Shown here: in pieces, positions 20,006 through 29,595 of the stretch | How positions within the stretch are numbered: the first letter of the stretch is position 1 | Layout of the letters: every line of letters starts with the position of its first letter | Assembly: GCF_019039055.1 (NCBI RefSeq) | Contig: NZ_JAHOPB010000001.1 | Location: forward strand, 1,550,001 to 1,614,000 | Length of the DNA: 64,000 bases | Direction of reading: 5' to 3' | DNA from: Reyranella humidisoli | GTDB taxonomy: Bacteria > Pseudomonadota > Alphaproteobacteria > Reyranellales > Reyranellaceae | Made by a program: the position numbers and the translations under genes | Notes under the pieces: model-generated | Seen by the model: the letters and a program-made list of their open reading frames with translations, nothing else | Databases searched by the model: none | What the model was told of the DNA's origin: nothing

Positions 20006-21526
20006 TTGACCCGCCATCGTTATTCCACGATCGGCGACGAACTGTTCGCCGCCGGACGTTTCGACGAAGCCATGTCGGCCTATCGCCAGGCGCTTGCGGC
20101 GTTGCCGCGCGATGCGCAGGCGCGCATGGGCCTCGATGCGATTCTCGAACGCTCCCGCACCGCGCAACCCAACGCACAGCTCAGGACCTTGTTGCTGGAG
20201 GCCTATGCCGATGACGGTGCCAATTGGGATGCGGTGGGCTGGGGCGCGGCCAACCAGCTCGTGGTGGGCTGGCCTTCCGACAACGACCTGCAGCGTCTCG
20301 CCGACGATCCCCTGCTGCACGCGTTCCTGCGCAAGTCGGTGAACGGCGACGCCGATCTCGAACGCAAGCTGCTGGCGTTGCGCAAGGCCGTCGCCGCCGC
20401 CGAGCCGAGCCCACAGGTCAGCGAGCTGATCGCGTCCCTTGCCGAGCAGGCATGGCTCAACGAGTAGATCTGGCCCGACGATCCGGCGATCGTCGACGAT
20501 CCGGCGATCGTCGACGAGCCGGCGGCGACGATGTTCCGGCCGCCCTCCGGTCCGCGCGCCGAGGTCGTCGAGGAACAGGGCCTGAAGGCCACGATTCCCG
20601 AGATCGCGCCGATCGCCGATGCCGGCTCGCTGTCGGTGCAGGCGATGTACGAGACCAATCCCTATCCGCGCTGGACGCATCTCGCGCGCCGGCCGCCGGC
20701 CGCCGGTCGACGTGCGTGAGGCGTTGATGCGCGATTTCCCGCATGCGACCGAAGTCGAGTTCGGCGAAGGTCCGCTCGAGGTCCTGATGCCGGGTGCCGG
20801 CACGGGACAGCATCCGCTGACCGTCGCCTCGTCATATGCGAATGCGCGCGTGACCGGCGTCGATCTCGCCAGCGCGAGCCTCGCCTACGGCAGCGCATGG
20901 CGGCACGCTACGGCATCGACAACATCGACTTCCTGCGCGGCGACATTCTCGACCTGCCGAAACTTGGTCGCAGCTTCGACCATGCCGAGTGCGTCGGCGT
21001 GCTGTATCACATGGCCGATCCGAGGGCGGGTCTGCAGGCGGTCTCCACGGTGCTGCGGCCCGGCACCTTTCTGCGGCTCGGCCTCTACGGCGAGAGTGCG
21101 CGCGCTGGTGGTGAAGGCGCGAAGTGACATCGAGATGGCGCGCCTGCCTTCGACTCTCGACGGTCTGCGCGAGTTCCGCCGCAAGGTGATGAGCGGCGAA
21201 TGGCGGCGGCTGCGGCCGCTCACCGCCTGGGAGGATTTCTGGAGCGCGAGCCTGCTGCGCGACCTCTGCTTCCACGTGCAGGAGCATCGCTTCACCGTCT
21301 CGCGCCTGCGTACCTTCCTCGAAGGCAGCGGGCTGCGTTTCCTCGGCTTCGAATTCAACGTCGGCGCGTCGCAGAGCGCGGCGGCCCATGCCGGCCCGCT
21401 CGAACTCTATCGCGCGCGCTTTCCCACCGAACGGACGATGTCCGACCTCGCCCGCTGGGAACAGCTCGAACGCGAGAAGTCGAACCTGTTCCCGGGCTAT
21501 GCCTTCATCTGCCAGAAAGAATTAAG
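20006..21526 (+). pseudogene. Broken TPR-containing class I SAM methyltransferase
   Basis: Four pieces in order make one protein. Frame 2 first gives a TPR-like N-terminus (IGDELFAAGRFDEAMSAYRQA) to an in-frame TAG at 20465, then continues in the same frame through VQAMYETNPYPRWTHL to about 20695. The SAM-binding core EVLMPGAGTGQHPL follows in frame 3, then the reading returns to frame 2 at 20897 (IDNIDFLRGDILDLPKL), then back to frame 3 near 21100 (RSDIEMARLPSTLDGLREF to GYAFICQKE). That is one stop and at least three frameshifts, and the natural stop also seems lost. A perfect 18-base tandem duplication lies at 20477-20512. The first 153 codons could still yield a TPR fragment. Confidence 0.88.
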
Positions 21527-21651
21527 CCACTTCCCCCTTCAAATGGGGAAGTGCCCCGTCATAAGGGGCGATGGGGTCATGCGCCTCAGCGCCATCGCTT
21601 TGACCCCTCCGTCGGCGATTACGCCGACACCTCCCCATCTGAATGGGGAGG
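21526..21651. repeat. Dispersed extragenic hairpin repeat, copy 2 (variant)
   Basis: Shares tgacccctccgtcg..cgacacctccccat.tgaatggggagg with copies at 16879 and 32433, but its left part differs: a cttccccc/aaatggggaag hairpin and a gatggggtca/tgacccc pairing replace the first two palindromes. It lies between the broken methyltransferase and the convergent hemC stop. Confidence 0.85.
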
Positions 21652-21658
21652 CGGGTCT

Positions 21659-22582
21659 TCAGTCGGCGAAGAAGCCCGGCCCGCCGCGGCGCTTCAATTC
21701 CTCGCCGGCATCGCGGCCCATTGCGGCCGCATCGGTAGCGCTGCCACGGCGTTCGGTCTCGATCACCTGCGACCCATCGGGCCGGGCGATCAGGGCGCGC
21801 AGGTGCAGCGCGCCGTCCGTCAGGATCGCGTGACCCGCGATCGGCGTGCGGCAGGAGCCGTCGAGCACGACCAGCATCGCCTGCTCGGCGCGCACGCAGA
21901 CGGCGGTGGCTTCATGGTCGATAGCGGCGAGCCAGCCGCGGGTGCGCGCATCGTCGGTGCGGGCCTCGATGCACACCGCGCCCTGTCCGACCGCGGGCAG
22001 CATCTCGGCTTCGGGAATGGGCGTGCCCACGGGCCTGCCCAGACGCTTCAACCCGGCGAGCGCCAGGATCGTCGCGTGAACGGTGCCGGCGGCGCGTTTG
22101 GCGAGGCGTGTTTCGACATTGCCGCGGAAAGTGACGATCTGCAGGTCGGGCCGCCGATGCAGCAGCAACGCCTTGCGGCGCAGCGCCGAGGTCCCGACGA
22201 TGGCGCCGCGCGGGAGCGCGTCGATGCGTTCCAGGTCGCCGGCGATCAGCACGTCGCGTGCATCCTCGCGCGGCAGGAAAGCGGAGACGGCGAGGCCCGG
22301 CGGCTGCGCGGTCGGCATGTCCTTCATGCTGTGCACGGCCGCATCGATGCGGCCGGCCAGCATCGCTTCCTCGATCTCCTTGACGAACAGGCCCTTTCCT
22401 CCCGCCTCCGAAAGCGGCCGATCCTGGATCACGTCGCCGGTGGTCCTGATCGGCACGATCTCGATCGCACCGGGAGCGGAGAGGGCCGGAACGGAGCGGG
22501 CCAGGGCGTCGCGCACCAGGCCGGTCTGGGTGAGCGCGAGAGGACTGCCGCGCGTGCCGAGCCGAAGAAGGGGGGGCATCAT
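21659..22582 (-). CDS. hemC: Hydroxymethylbilane synthase (porphobilinogen deaminase)
   Basis: 307 residues; polymerises four porphobilinogens in haem synthesis. LRLGTRGSPLALTQT, GGKGLFVKEIEEAML, AVHSMKDMPT, and GTSALRRKALLLHRRPDL are signature stretches. The dipyrromethane cofactor Cys is in LDGSCRTPIAGHA (about residue 240). hemC is divergent from tsaD, as is common in alphaproteobacteria, but here a decayed gene fragment lies between them. Confidence 0.97.
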   Translation of the reverse strand: MMPPLLRLGTRGSPLALTQTGLVRDALARSVPALSAPGAIEIVPIRTTGDVIQDRPLSEAGGKGLFVKEIEEAMLAGRIDAAVHSMKDMPTAQPPGLAVSAFLPREDARDVLIAGDLERIDALPRGAIVGTSALRRKALLLHRRPDLQIVTFRGNVETRLAKRAAGTVHATILALAGLKRLGRPVGTPIPEAEMLPAVGQGAVCIEARTDDARTRGWLAAIDHEATAVCVRAEQAMLVVLDGSCRTPIAGHAILTDGALHLRALIARPDGSQVIETERRGSATDAAAMGRDAGEELKRRGGPGFFAD

Positions 22583-22694
22583 GGCCGCTGCTCTAGCTTA
22601 GGTTGCCTGCGCGCGCCACCGGCGACGAAGCCGTTGCCGCAAATTCAAGACCGCGTGAATTGGCGCGTAGCGATGCCATCCCGGCCAGCGTTCC

Positions 22695-22828
22695 GGTCAT
22701 TTCGCCGTGACGTGGCGCGCCAACATGTGGGTCAACATCAATCTCTTTCCGTCATGGTTGCTGCATCTGGTCCGTCCCTATGGCGGCACGGCCGAGCGCA
22801 TCTCCATCGCCTCAATCTCAGCTTCCAG
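22695..22828 (+). pseudogene. Internally deleted remnant of a 2OG-oxygenase-like gene
   Basis: Translation gives AVTWRANMWVNIN joined directly to LFPSWLLHLVRPYGGTAERI and then, after a one-base shift, NLSF. These match two separate parts of the intact protein encoded at 23931-24566 (AVTIAWKANIWANIN and MFPSWVLHQVRPYRGTAQRI ... FNLSL). The roughly 85 residues in between, with the metal site, are gone. The N-terminal part is not recognisable. It sits between hemC and tsaD. Confidence 0.8.
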
Positions 22829-22883
22829 AACGACGGCAAGACGCCATCTGGCGCTGCGGCCTTCCGCCCTCTAGAAATCACGC

Positions 22884-23921
22884 ATGCGCGTGATGGGCAT
22901 CGAAACGAGCTGCGACGAGACGGCTGTCGCCGTGATCGAGGCGCCGGCGGGAACGCAGGCGGTCGGCAGAATCCTTTCCAATACCGTCTACAGCCAGCTC
23001 GCCGAGCATCGCCGCTTCGGCGGCGTCGTGCCCGAGATCGCCGCGCGTGCGCACCTCGAACGGATCGACGGGCTGGTCGCGCAGGCGCTCGACGAGGCAG
23101 GGCTCGGGCTGGCGGATCTCGACGGCATTGCCGCGACGGGCGGGCCTGGCCTGATCGGCGGCGTGATGGTGGGGGTCATGACCGCCAAGGCGCTGGCCTT
23201 CGCACATGAAAAGCCCTTCATTGCGGTCAATCACCTCGAAGGCCATGCCTTGTCGGTGCGGCTGACCGAGCCGGTCGCGTTTCCCTATCTGCTGCTGCTG
23301 GTGTCGGGCGGGCATTGCCAGCTGCTGACAGTGCGCGGCCCTGGCGACTTCACGCGGCTCGGCACGACCATCGACGATGCGGCCGGCGAGTGTTTCGACA
23401 AGACCGCCAAGCTGCTGGGCCTCGGCTTTCCCGGCGGGCCTGCCGTCGAGAGGGCGGCGGTCGGTGGCGATCCGCGCCGCTTTGCTCTGCCGCGGCCGAT
23501 GTGGCGCAAGCCGGGTTGCGATTTCTCCTTCTCCGGCCTCAAGACCGCCGTGCGACTGGCGGTCGAGAAACTGCCGGCCGACGATCCGCAGGCCATCGCC
23601 GATCTCTGCGCCTCCTTCCAGCGCACGGTGGGCGATGTCTTCGCTGACCGTTGCGCCAACGCGCTGGCCCTCGCGCCCTCGTCGACGCTGGTGGTGGCGG
23701 GCGGCGTCGCGGCCAATGTCTATCTGCGCGGCCGACTGGAGGAGATCGCGGCGTCGCACGGCGCGACCCTGGTCGCGCCGCCTGTCAGGCTCTGCACCGA
23801 CAATGGCGCCATGATCGCCTGGGCGGGCGCCGAGCGGCTGCGCCTCGGCCAGGTCGACACGCTCGATTTCCGGCCGCGACCGCGCTGGCCGCTCGATCCT
23901 GCCGCCGCCAATCGGATGTAG
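22884..23921 (+). CDS. tsaD: tRNA N6-adenosine threonylcarbamoyltransferase
   Basis: 345 residues; attaches threonylcarbamoyl to A37 of ANN-decoding tRNAs with TsaB and Tsa[15 protein letters not shown] at the N-terminus, the metal-binding [21 protein letters not shown], and [23 protein letters not shown], plus the C-terminal [12 protein letters not shown] and [13 protein letters not shown], are all present. Length is normal. It is divergent to hemC. Confidence 0.97.
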   Translation: MRVMGIETSCDETAVAVIEAPAGTQAVGRILSNTVYSQLAEHRRFGGVVPEIAARAHLERIDGLVAQALDEAGLGLADLDGIAATGGPGLIGGVMVGVMTAKALAFAHEKPFIAVNHLEGHALSVRLTEPVAFPYLLLLVSGGHCQLLTVRGPGDFTRLGTTIDDAAGECFDKTAKLLGLGFPGGPAVERAAVGGDPRRFALPRPMWRKPGCDFSFSGLKTAVRLAVEKLPADDPQAIADLCASFQRTVGDVFADRCANALALAPSSTLVVAGGVAANVYLRGRLEEIAASHGATLVAPPVRLCTDNGAMIAWAGAERLRLGQVDTLDFRPRPRWPLDPAAANRM

Positions 23922-23930
23922 AGTGCCGCC

Positions 23931-24566
23931 ATGAGCCAGGCCCCGCCCGTCTTCGAAACCGTCGCCGCCTTCGCGACGCCGATCCTGATCGCCGATCTTC
24001 CCGACGGTCCGCAGCTCAATGCCGCGCTGATCCCGGTCCTGGCCAAGCGCGAAGCCGAGCAGCCGAACGAGCCGCACAGCACGCTCGGCGGCTGGCAGTC
24101 GACCTGGGACCTCGACAAATGGGCGGGCGTTCCGGCGATCAAGCTGCTGGCGATCGCGCGCAACATCGCCAACCGCAGCACCAGCGATCGTGAAGGCAAT
24201 GCCGTCACCATCGCGTGGAAGGCCAACATCTGGGCCAACATCAACCGCGGCGGTCACGGCAACGAATTCCATTCCCATCCCGGCAGCTACTGGTCGGGCG
24301 TCTATTATGTCGACGATGGCGGCATCCCGGCCGATCCGTCGTTGGGCGGCGAACTCGAGTTCATGGATCCGCGCGGACCGGCGCCGGCGATGTATGCACC
24401 CTATCTCGCCTTCAGCCTGCCGGGCGGCCTGTCGGTCGGCACCAACCAGACGATCTCGCCGCGGGCCGGGCGGCTGGTGATGTTCCCGTCGTGGGTGCTG
24501 CATCAGGTGCGACCCTATCGCGGCACCGCCCAGCGCATCTCCATCGCCTTCAATCTCAGCCTGTGA
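23931..24566 (+). CDS. Putative 2OG-Fe(II) oxygenase (TIGR02466-like)
   Basis: 211 residues. NEFHSHPGSYWSGVYYVDDG contains the histidines of the double-stranded beta-helix metal site, and MFPSWVLHQVRPYRGTAQRISIAFN contains the distal His and an Arg suited to 2-oxoglutarate. This matches a family annotated only as putative 2OG-Fe(II) oxygenase; the substrate is unknown. The stop overlaps the gpsA start (GTGA). A decayed paralogue lies upstream of tsaD. Confidence 0.78.
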   Translation: MSQAPPVFETVAAFATPILIADLPDGPQLNAALIPVLAKREAEQPNEPHSTLGGWQSTWDLDKWAGVPAIKLLAIARNIANRSTSDREGNAVTIAWKANIWANINRGGHGNEFHSHPGSYWSGVYYVDDGGIPADPSLGGELEFMDPRGPAPAMYAPYLAFSLPGGLSVGTNQTISPRAGRLVMFPSWVLHQVRPYRGTAQRISIAFNLSL

Positions 24567-25552
24567 CCGACATCGCCCATATCGGCGTCGTCGGCGGCGG
24601 CGCCTGGGGAACGGCGCTGGCCTGTCTCGCACGCCGGGCCGGTCGCAAGGTGACCCTCTGGTCGCGCGATCGCAGTGTATCGGCCGCGATCGCGCACGAC
24701 CGTCGCAACGAAATCTACCTGCCGGGACAATCGCTCGATGCCGGCATCGAGGCCGCGGCCACCCTCGGCGAGCTGGCCGCCTGCGACGTGATCCTGCTCG
24801 TCTGCCCCGCGCAGGCCGTGCGGGCCCTGGCGCGCGACCTGCCGGGAGCCGCGCCCGTCGTGATCTGCGCCAAGGGCATCGAGGCCGCGACCGGTCTGCT
24901 GATGCCCGAGGTGCTGGCGGAAGTGCTGCCGGGCCGGGCCGTCGCGATGCTGTCGGGGCCGAGCTTCGCGGAGGAGGCGGTGCAGGGACTTCCCACCGCG
25001 GTCAGCATCGCCACGGGCGACGCCGCACGGGGGCGCGATCTCGCGGCCGCGCTCGCGGCGGGCATGTTCCGTCCCTACTGGACGGACGATGTCGTCGGCG
25101 TGTCGCTGGGCGGCGCGGTCAAGAACGTGCTGGCCATTGCGGCCGGCATCGTCGAAGGCCGCGGCCTCGGTCACAACGCCGCCGCCGCGCTCATCACCCG
25201 CGGCTTCGCCGAGATGGCGCGGCTCGGCCTGGCCATGGGCGCCAATCTCGAGACGCTGACGGGCTTGAGCGGGCTGGGCGATCTCGTCCTCACCTGCCAC
25301 GGGCCGTTGTCGCGCAACCGCGCGCTGGGCGCGGCGCTCGGCCGGGGCACGACGCTGGCGCACTACATGGAAGGGCGGCGGCAGGTGGTCGAGGGCGAGG
25401 CGACGGCGCCGGCCGTTCTCGAACGCGCGGCAAAGCTCGGCATCGAAATGCCGATTTGCACCGCCGTCGATGCTATCCTGCACCGCGGCGCGGACCTCGA
25501 CGAGGCGATCCGCGCCTTGTTGGCACGGCCGCTGCGCCGTGAAGGCGAATGA
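24563..25552 (+). CDS. gpsA: Glycerol-3-phosphate dehydrogenase [NAD(P)+]
   Basis: 329 residues starting at a GTG inside the previous stop. It reduces dihydroxyacetone phosphate to sn-glycerol-3-phosphate for phospholipid synthesis. The N-terminal Rossmann motif is IGVVGGGAWGTALA; conserved AMLSGPSFAEE, VSLGGAVKNVLAIAAGI with the catalytic Lys, and TGLSGLGDLVLTC follow. tsaD-(oxygenase)-gpsA-EVE is a plausible single transcript. Confidence 0.97.
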   Translation: MTDIAHIGVVGGGAWGTALACLARRAGRKVTLWSRDRSVSAAIAHDRRNEIYLPGQSLDAGIEAAATLGELAACDVILLVCPAQAVRALARDLPGAAPVVICAKGIEAATGLLMPEVLAEVLPGRAVAMLSGPSFAEEAVQGLPTAVSIATGDAARGRDLAAALAAGMFRPYWTDDVVGVSLGGAVKNVLAIAAGIVEGRGLGHNAAAALITRGFAEMARLGLAMGANLETLTGLSGLGDLVLTCHGPLSRNRALGAALGRGTTLAHYMEGRRQVVEGEATAPAVLERAAKLGIEMPICTAVDAILHRGADLDEAIRALLARPLRREGE

Positions 25553-25567
25553 AGCTGGGGGAATGAC

Positions 25568-25972
25568 ATGGCTTATTGGCTCATCAAGTCCGAGCCGTCG
25601 GCATATTCGTGGACGCAGTTCGTCGCCGACAAGAAGACCTCGTGGACCGGCGTGCGCAATGCGCAGGCCGCGATGAACCTCAAGGCGATGAAGCCCGGCG
25701 ACCGCTGTTTCTTCTACCATTCCAACGAGGGCAAGGAGATCGTCGGCCTCGCCGAGGTGGTGAAGTCGGCCTATCCCGATCCCACCGACGAGGCCGGCAA
25801 GGCCGTCACCGTCGACGTGAAGGCGCTGGGGCCGGTCAACACGCCGGTGACGCTGGCGGCGATCAAGGCCGAGCCGAAGCTCAAGGATTTCGGCCTGGTG
25901 CGCCAGTCGCGCCTGTCGGTGGTGCCGGTTTCCGCCGAACAGTGGAAGCTCATCGAGAAGATGGCCAAGTAA
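25568..25972 (+). CDS. EVE domain-containing protein
   Basis: 134 residues, a single EVE (PUA-like) domain: AYWLIKSEPSAYSWTQFV at the N-terminus, TSWTGVRNAQAAMNLKAMKPGDRCFFYHSNEGKEIVGLAEVV, and a closing LVRQSRLSVVPV. EVE domains read modified bases in nucleic acids, and the chromosomal version near gpsA is widely conserved in alphaproteobacteria. It follows gpsA by 15 bases. Confidence 0.9.
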   Translation: MAYWLIKSEPSAYSWTQFVADKKTSWTGVRNAQAAMNLKAMKPGDRCFFYHSNEGKEIVGLAEVVKSAYPDPTDEAGKAVTVDVKALGPVNTPVTLAAIKAEPKLKDFGLVRQSRLSVVPVSAEQWKLIEKMAK

Positions 25973-25997
25973 TCCGGCTTCGCCAGGCATCACGACA

Positions 25998-26858
25998 ATG
26001 GTCGACAATACCCGCGGCATCGTGGCGATGCTGGCGTCGGTCGTCGTCTTCATCTTCAACGATGCGCTGATCAAGCTTGCGGCCGAGAACATGCCGTCGG
26101 TGCAGGCGATCGGCATGCGCGGCCTCTTCGCCACGCTCTGGTGCGCGCTGGCGATGCTGGCGACCGGTGACTGGCGCAGGATCTCCTATGCGGTGCATCC
26201 CCAGGTGATGCTGCGCAGTGGACTGGAAGCCGCCGCGGCCATCATCTACCTGATCGCGCTGTTCCAGATCCCCTTCGCGATCGCCACGGCCGTCAACCTC
26301 TCGATGCCGCTCATCCTCACGGTGCTGGCCGTCCTGGTCCTCAAGGAGGACGTGCGCTGGCGACGCTGGACGGCGGTCGGCGTGGGTTTCGTGGGTGTCC
26401 TGCTGGTGATCCAGCCGCGGCCCGGCGACATCAACGGCTGGACCTGGGTGGCGCTCACCGGCACCGGCCTCAGCGCCTGCCGCGACGTCGTCGCCCGCCA
26501 CCTGCCGCCCGCGGTGCCGACGCTGGTCGTGTCCTTCTCGACGGCGATCACGGTCGCGATCGCCGGCTGCATCTGGGCGTTGTTCGAGGGGTGGCAGCCG
26601 ATCGATGCGCAGACCTGGGGCTACCTCGCCGCGTCCTCGCTGCTGCTCGCCATGGGATACCAGTTCCTCGTGATCGCGCTGCGTTCGGGCGGCGAGATCT
26701 CGGTGATGGCACCGTTTCGCTATTCGTCGATCCTGTGGGCGCTGGGCATCGGCTACGTGGTGTGGGGCGAGGCCCCCAACACCCTTGCTCTCTGTGGCAT
26801 CGCCGTGATCGTCGGTTCAGGCCTCTACATCCTGCACCGCGAGCGGGTCAGGACCTGA
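25998..26858 (+). CDS. EamA/DMT family transporter
   Basis: 286 residues with about ten hydrophobic helices arranged as two repeated EamA domains (roughly 7-135 and 148-280). Recognisable repeat starts are GIVAMLASVVVFIFNDALIKLA and WTWVALTGTGLSACRDVVAR, and the characteristic LKEDVRWRRWTAVGVGFVGVLLV closes the first half. Drug/metabolite superfamily exporters of this kind move amino acids or metabolites; the substrate is not evident. Confidence 0.88.
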   Translation: MVDNTRGIVAMLASVVVFIFNDALIKLAAENMPSVQAIGMRGLFATLWCALAMLATGDWRRISYAVHPQVMLRSGLEAAAAIIYLIALFQIPFAIATAVNLSMPLILTVLAVLVLKEDVRWRRWTAVGVGFVGVLLVIQPRPGDINGWTWVALTGTGLSACRDVVARHLPPAVPTLVVSFSTAITVAIAGCIWALFEGWQPIDAQTWGYLAASSLLLAMGYQFLVIALRSGGEISVMAPFRYSSILWALGIGYVVWGEAPNTLALCGIAVIVGSGLYILHRERVRT

Positions 26859-26871
26859 GCCGCCGCGTCGC

Positions 26872-27615
26872 TTATTTGGCCACCCAGGCCTCGTAGTCAC
26901 GCGCCACGTCCTCGACCGCCTGGTCGTAGAATCGCTTGCCGTGCTCGGGTGTCGCTTGGCTTGGGTCGGAGCCGATGCGGCCGTCCGGGAAGGCGCGGCG
27001 ATAGTCCTCGGAGTCGGCGAAGGAGCCGTTCGGTGCGATGCGCGGCTCGAGCACGCGGCGGTCCATCGTCTCGGGGTATTTGTACCACGTCAGCGCCACT
27101 TCCGAGGCCGTGGCATGGCTGCCTTCACCGGTCGGATAGAGTTCGGAGCTGAGCCGCTTGATGCCCGGGCTGTCCCACCAGTTGCGAAGGGCGCACTTGA
27201 TCGAGGGCTGGTTGCTCATGCGCTCCATCGAACGCTCGGCATAGATTTCTGAGAAGGCCGCGGTCACCGTGGCGATGTTGCCGCCGTGGCCGTTCACGAA
27301 GAAGAAGCGCGTGAAGCCATGCTTGGCCAGCGACAGCACGTTGTCGCGCACGACGGCGATCAGGGTCGTGGGCTTGAGCGTGATCGAGCCCGCGAAATCG
27401 AGATGATGCTGGGCCATGCCGACGGAGATCGTCGGCGCCACCAGCGCACCCACCTTCTCGCCGACGCCGCGGCCCACCATCTCGGCGGTGAGGGCGTCGG
27501 TGCCGATCAGGCCGGTCGGGCCGTGCTGCTCGGTCGAGCCGATCGGAATGATGATCCCGGTCCTGGTCTTGAGATAGTCCTCGACGAATTGCCAAGTCTT
27601 GAGCTGAAGCTGCAC
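26872..27615 (-). CDS. Creatininase family protein
   Basis: 247 residues from a GTG start with aggag 9 bases upstream; the longer upstream frame is not family-like. The metal-binding motifs of creatinine amidohydrolase-type enzymes are present: IPIGSTEQHGPTGLIGTDALTA, FFVNGHGGNIATV and EGSHATASEVALT. Family members hydrolyse cyclic or linear amides, including steps in cofactor synthesis. No mycofactocin or creatine genes are nearby, so the substrate stays open. Confidence 0.83.
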   Translation of the reverse strand: MQLQLKTWQFVEDYLKTRTGIIIPIGSTEQHGPTGLIGTDALTAEMVGRGVGEKVGALVAPTISVGMAQHHLDFAGSITLKPTTLIAVVRDNVLSLAKHGFTRFFFVNGHGGNIATVTAAFSEIYAERSMERMSNQPSIKCALRNWWDSPGIKRLSSELYPTGEGSHATASEVALTWYKYPETMDRRVLEPRIAPNGSFADSEDYRRAFPDGRIGSDPSQATPEHGKRFYDQAVEDVARDYEAWVAK

Positions 27616-27689
27616 GAACCGAAACTCCTGTGATTTGTCCGCAGGATGCGTCGCTTCGTGCAGCGAGACAAGAATATCGATGGGCGTCG

Positions 27690-28310
27690 TCAGCCCGGCA
27701 CGACCCTGGCGGCCAGCCGGCGCTTGTCGAGGTCGGCCAGCGCCTTTTCGCGGGCGTCGGAGATCTGCTTGGCCTCGATCGTGCAAAGCTCCCGGTTGGT
27801 CGAGCTGCAGCGGGTATTGATGAGGTCGATCTCCGCCTTGGCGCCGGACTCGATGCGCTGTCGGATGCCGGCATAGTGCGCGTCGCGCGCTTCGTCGCTC
27901 GGGAAGCTCGCGGGCGTCAGGATGACCATCACGCGTTCCGGGTACTTGTTGTTGGCGCCGGAAGCCGCGTCGATGGCGACACCGACCAGGCCGCCCAGCA
28001 GGATGTTGCCCACCGTGGCACCGGTGAAGCTGGCGACCAGAACCTCGTTCGACTGTTCGTAGCCGTCGAGGGTGCAGGCCAGGATGACGGTTTCCTTGGA
28101 GCGCGACAGGCCCACCTTGCCCGGTGTCGGCTTGATGAACCCGACGGTGGCGCCCTGGCGATTGACCGCGCAGGTGGCGCCCTTCGGCTCGGTATCGACG
28201 TAGACTTCCTGGGTGGTGCCGCCGACCACCGTGGCGCAGGCCGCGGTGGTCGCAAGCAACGCAACACTCATCATCAGGCGGCCGACGGCCGCCATTCTAC
28301 CAACGCTCAT
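27690..28310 (-). CDS. Predicted lipoprotein of unknown function
   Basis: 206 residues. The N-terminal segment LMMSVALLATTAACATVVGG is a lipoprotein signal with a TAAC lipobox. The following EVYVDTEPKGATCAVNRQG resembles a PEGA-like beta domain, and an internal glycine/alanine-rich hydrophobic stretch (TVGNILLGGLVGVAIDAASG) could be a membrane or pore-like helix. The C-terminal third is charged and helical with two cysteines. No specific function is recognised. Confidence 0.7.
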   Translation of the reverse strand: MSVGRMAAVGRLMMSVALLATTAACATVVGGTTQEVYVDTEPKGATCAVNRQGATVGFIKPTPGKVGLSRSKETVILACTLDGYEQSNEVLVASFTGATVGNILLGGLVGVAIDAASGANNKYPERVMVILTPASFPSDEARDAHYAGIRQRIESGAKAEIDLINTRCSSTNRELCTIEAKQISDAREKALADLDKRRLAARVVPG

Positions 28311-28385
28311 TCTCTGGTTTCTCCCCCTGCCGGAAAGCCCGACGGAGGAGTGCTACCATGGGGCGTGGGAGAGATGAAAGAACAA

Positions 28386-29552
28386 CTAGGAGGATGGCAG
28401 CGGCTCGCCCAGATCGCCTTCGCTGTTGATCAGCAGCACGCGCGAGTCCGGGCCAAGGCCGAGTGCCTTGAAGGCTTCGGCGTCGGTGCAGACGCGCATC
28501 AGGCCGGCGAGGCCCGCGCAACCCGAGGGGCCGGAGATGATGGCCGGGTCCTCGCCCAGCGGCTGGGCGTAGAGGCGGCGGGCCGGGAGCACTTCGTCTT
28601 CCCGGATGGTCATGAACCAGTCGGCCGCCGTGCCGATGATCGGCCATGTCACGGGCGAGATCTCGCGGCAGGCGAGGCCGCCCATCACCGTGTCGGCATT
28701 GCCGCTGGCCAGCGTCGGCTTGCCCGCGAGGTTGCTCTGGAACCAGCAATCGGCGCTTTCGGGCTCGACGACGATCGAGACCGGGCGCTGCTCGCAGACC
28801 GCCCAGAGATAGCCGATCACCGCGGCCGCCAGTCCACCGACGCCGGCCTGCACGAAGACATGGGTGGGCGCCGCGCCCCATTGCTGGACGGCGGCCTCGT
28901 GGACCAGCACGCAGTAGCCGCGCATGACGCTGCGCGGCACCGAATCGTAGCCTTCCCAGGACGTGTCCGAGATGATCGTCCAGCCCCTGGCGGCGGCCTG
29001 GTTGCGGCACTCGGCGACGGCGGTGTCGTAGTCCCCGTCGACTCGGATCACCTCGGCGCCCCTAGCTCGGATCGCGGCTTCCTTTTCCGCGCTGGTGAAC
29101 TTTGGCAGGAAGATCACGCAGCGATTGCCGAACAACTTTGCCCCGGCCGCCACCGAGCGGCCGTGATTGCCGGAACTGGCGGCGGTGAAGACGAACTTGC
29201 CCGTGATTTCCTTGTGCTCGCCTTTCATCACGCTCTCGAAGGAGGGCGAGGAATGATAGGCGTCGCCGACCGCGCCGGTCAGCACGTTGGCCACGGCGAT
29301 CACGCCGCCCAGGGCCTTGAAGGCGCCGAAGCCGAAGCGCTGGCTCTCGTCCTTGACCCGGATCTCGCCCACGCCCAGCCGCGCCGCCAGGGCCGGCAGC
29401 TCGTAGAGCGGCGTGGGCTTGTGGGCCGGGCAGGCCTTCAGCTCCTCGCAGAGTTCGGGAATGCCGTTGGGATTGATCACGAACTGCTGTTCGCGACCGA
29501 ATTCGAGGGGGCGCAGGGCCCGCGGATTCTTGGCCAGCCAGGGGGTCGTCAT
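28386..29552 (-). CDS. dpaL: Diaminopropionate ammonia-lyase
   Basis: About 388 residues, a fold-type II PLP enzyme that splits 2,3-diaminopropionate to pyruvate and ammonia. The PLP Lys lies in KDESQRFGFGAFKALGG (about residue 75). AASSGNHGRSVA binds the cofactor/substrate, and QAGVGGLAAAVIGYLWA is the phosphate-binding glycine loop. The start at 29552 (MTTPWLAKN) fits family length; the open frame continues upstream antisense to the next gene and is ignored. Confidence 0.9.
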   Translation of the reverse strand: MTTPWLAKNPRALRPLEFGREQQFVINPNGIPELCEELKACPAHKPTPLYELPALAARLGVGEIRVKDESQRFGFGAFKALGGVIAVANVLTGAVGDAYHSSPSFESVMKGEHKEITGKFVFTAASSGNHGRSVAAGAKLFGNRCVIFLPKFTSAEKEAAIRARGAEVIRVDGDYDTAVAECRNQAAARGWTIISDTSWEGYDSVPRSVMRGYCVLVHEAAVQQWGAAPTHVFVQAGVGGLAAAVIGYLWAVCEQRPVSIVVEPESADCWFQSNLAGKPTLASGNADTVMGGLACREISPVTWPIIGTAADWFMTIREDEVLPARRLYAQPLGEDPAIISGPSGCAGLAGLMRVCTDAEAFKALGLGPDSRVLLINSEGDLGEPLPSS

Positions 29553-29595
29553 GACCCGGTCATAGCATGCTAAGCTCGGTAAAACGGAGTGGCCC

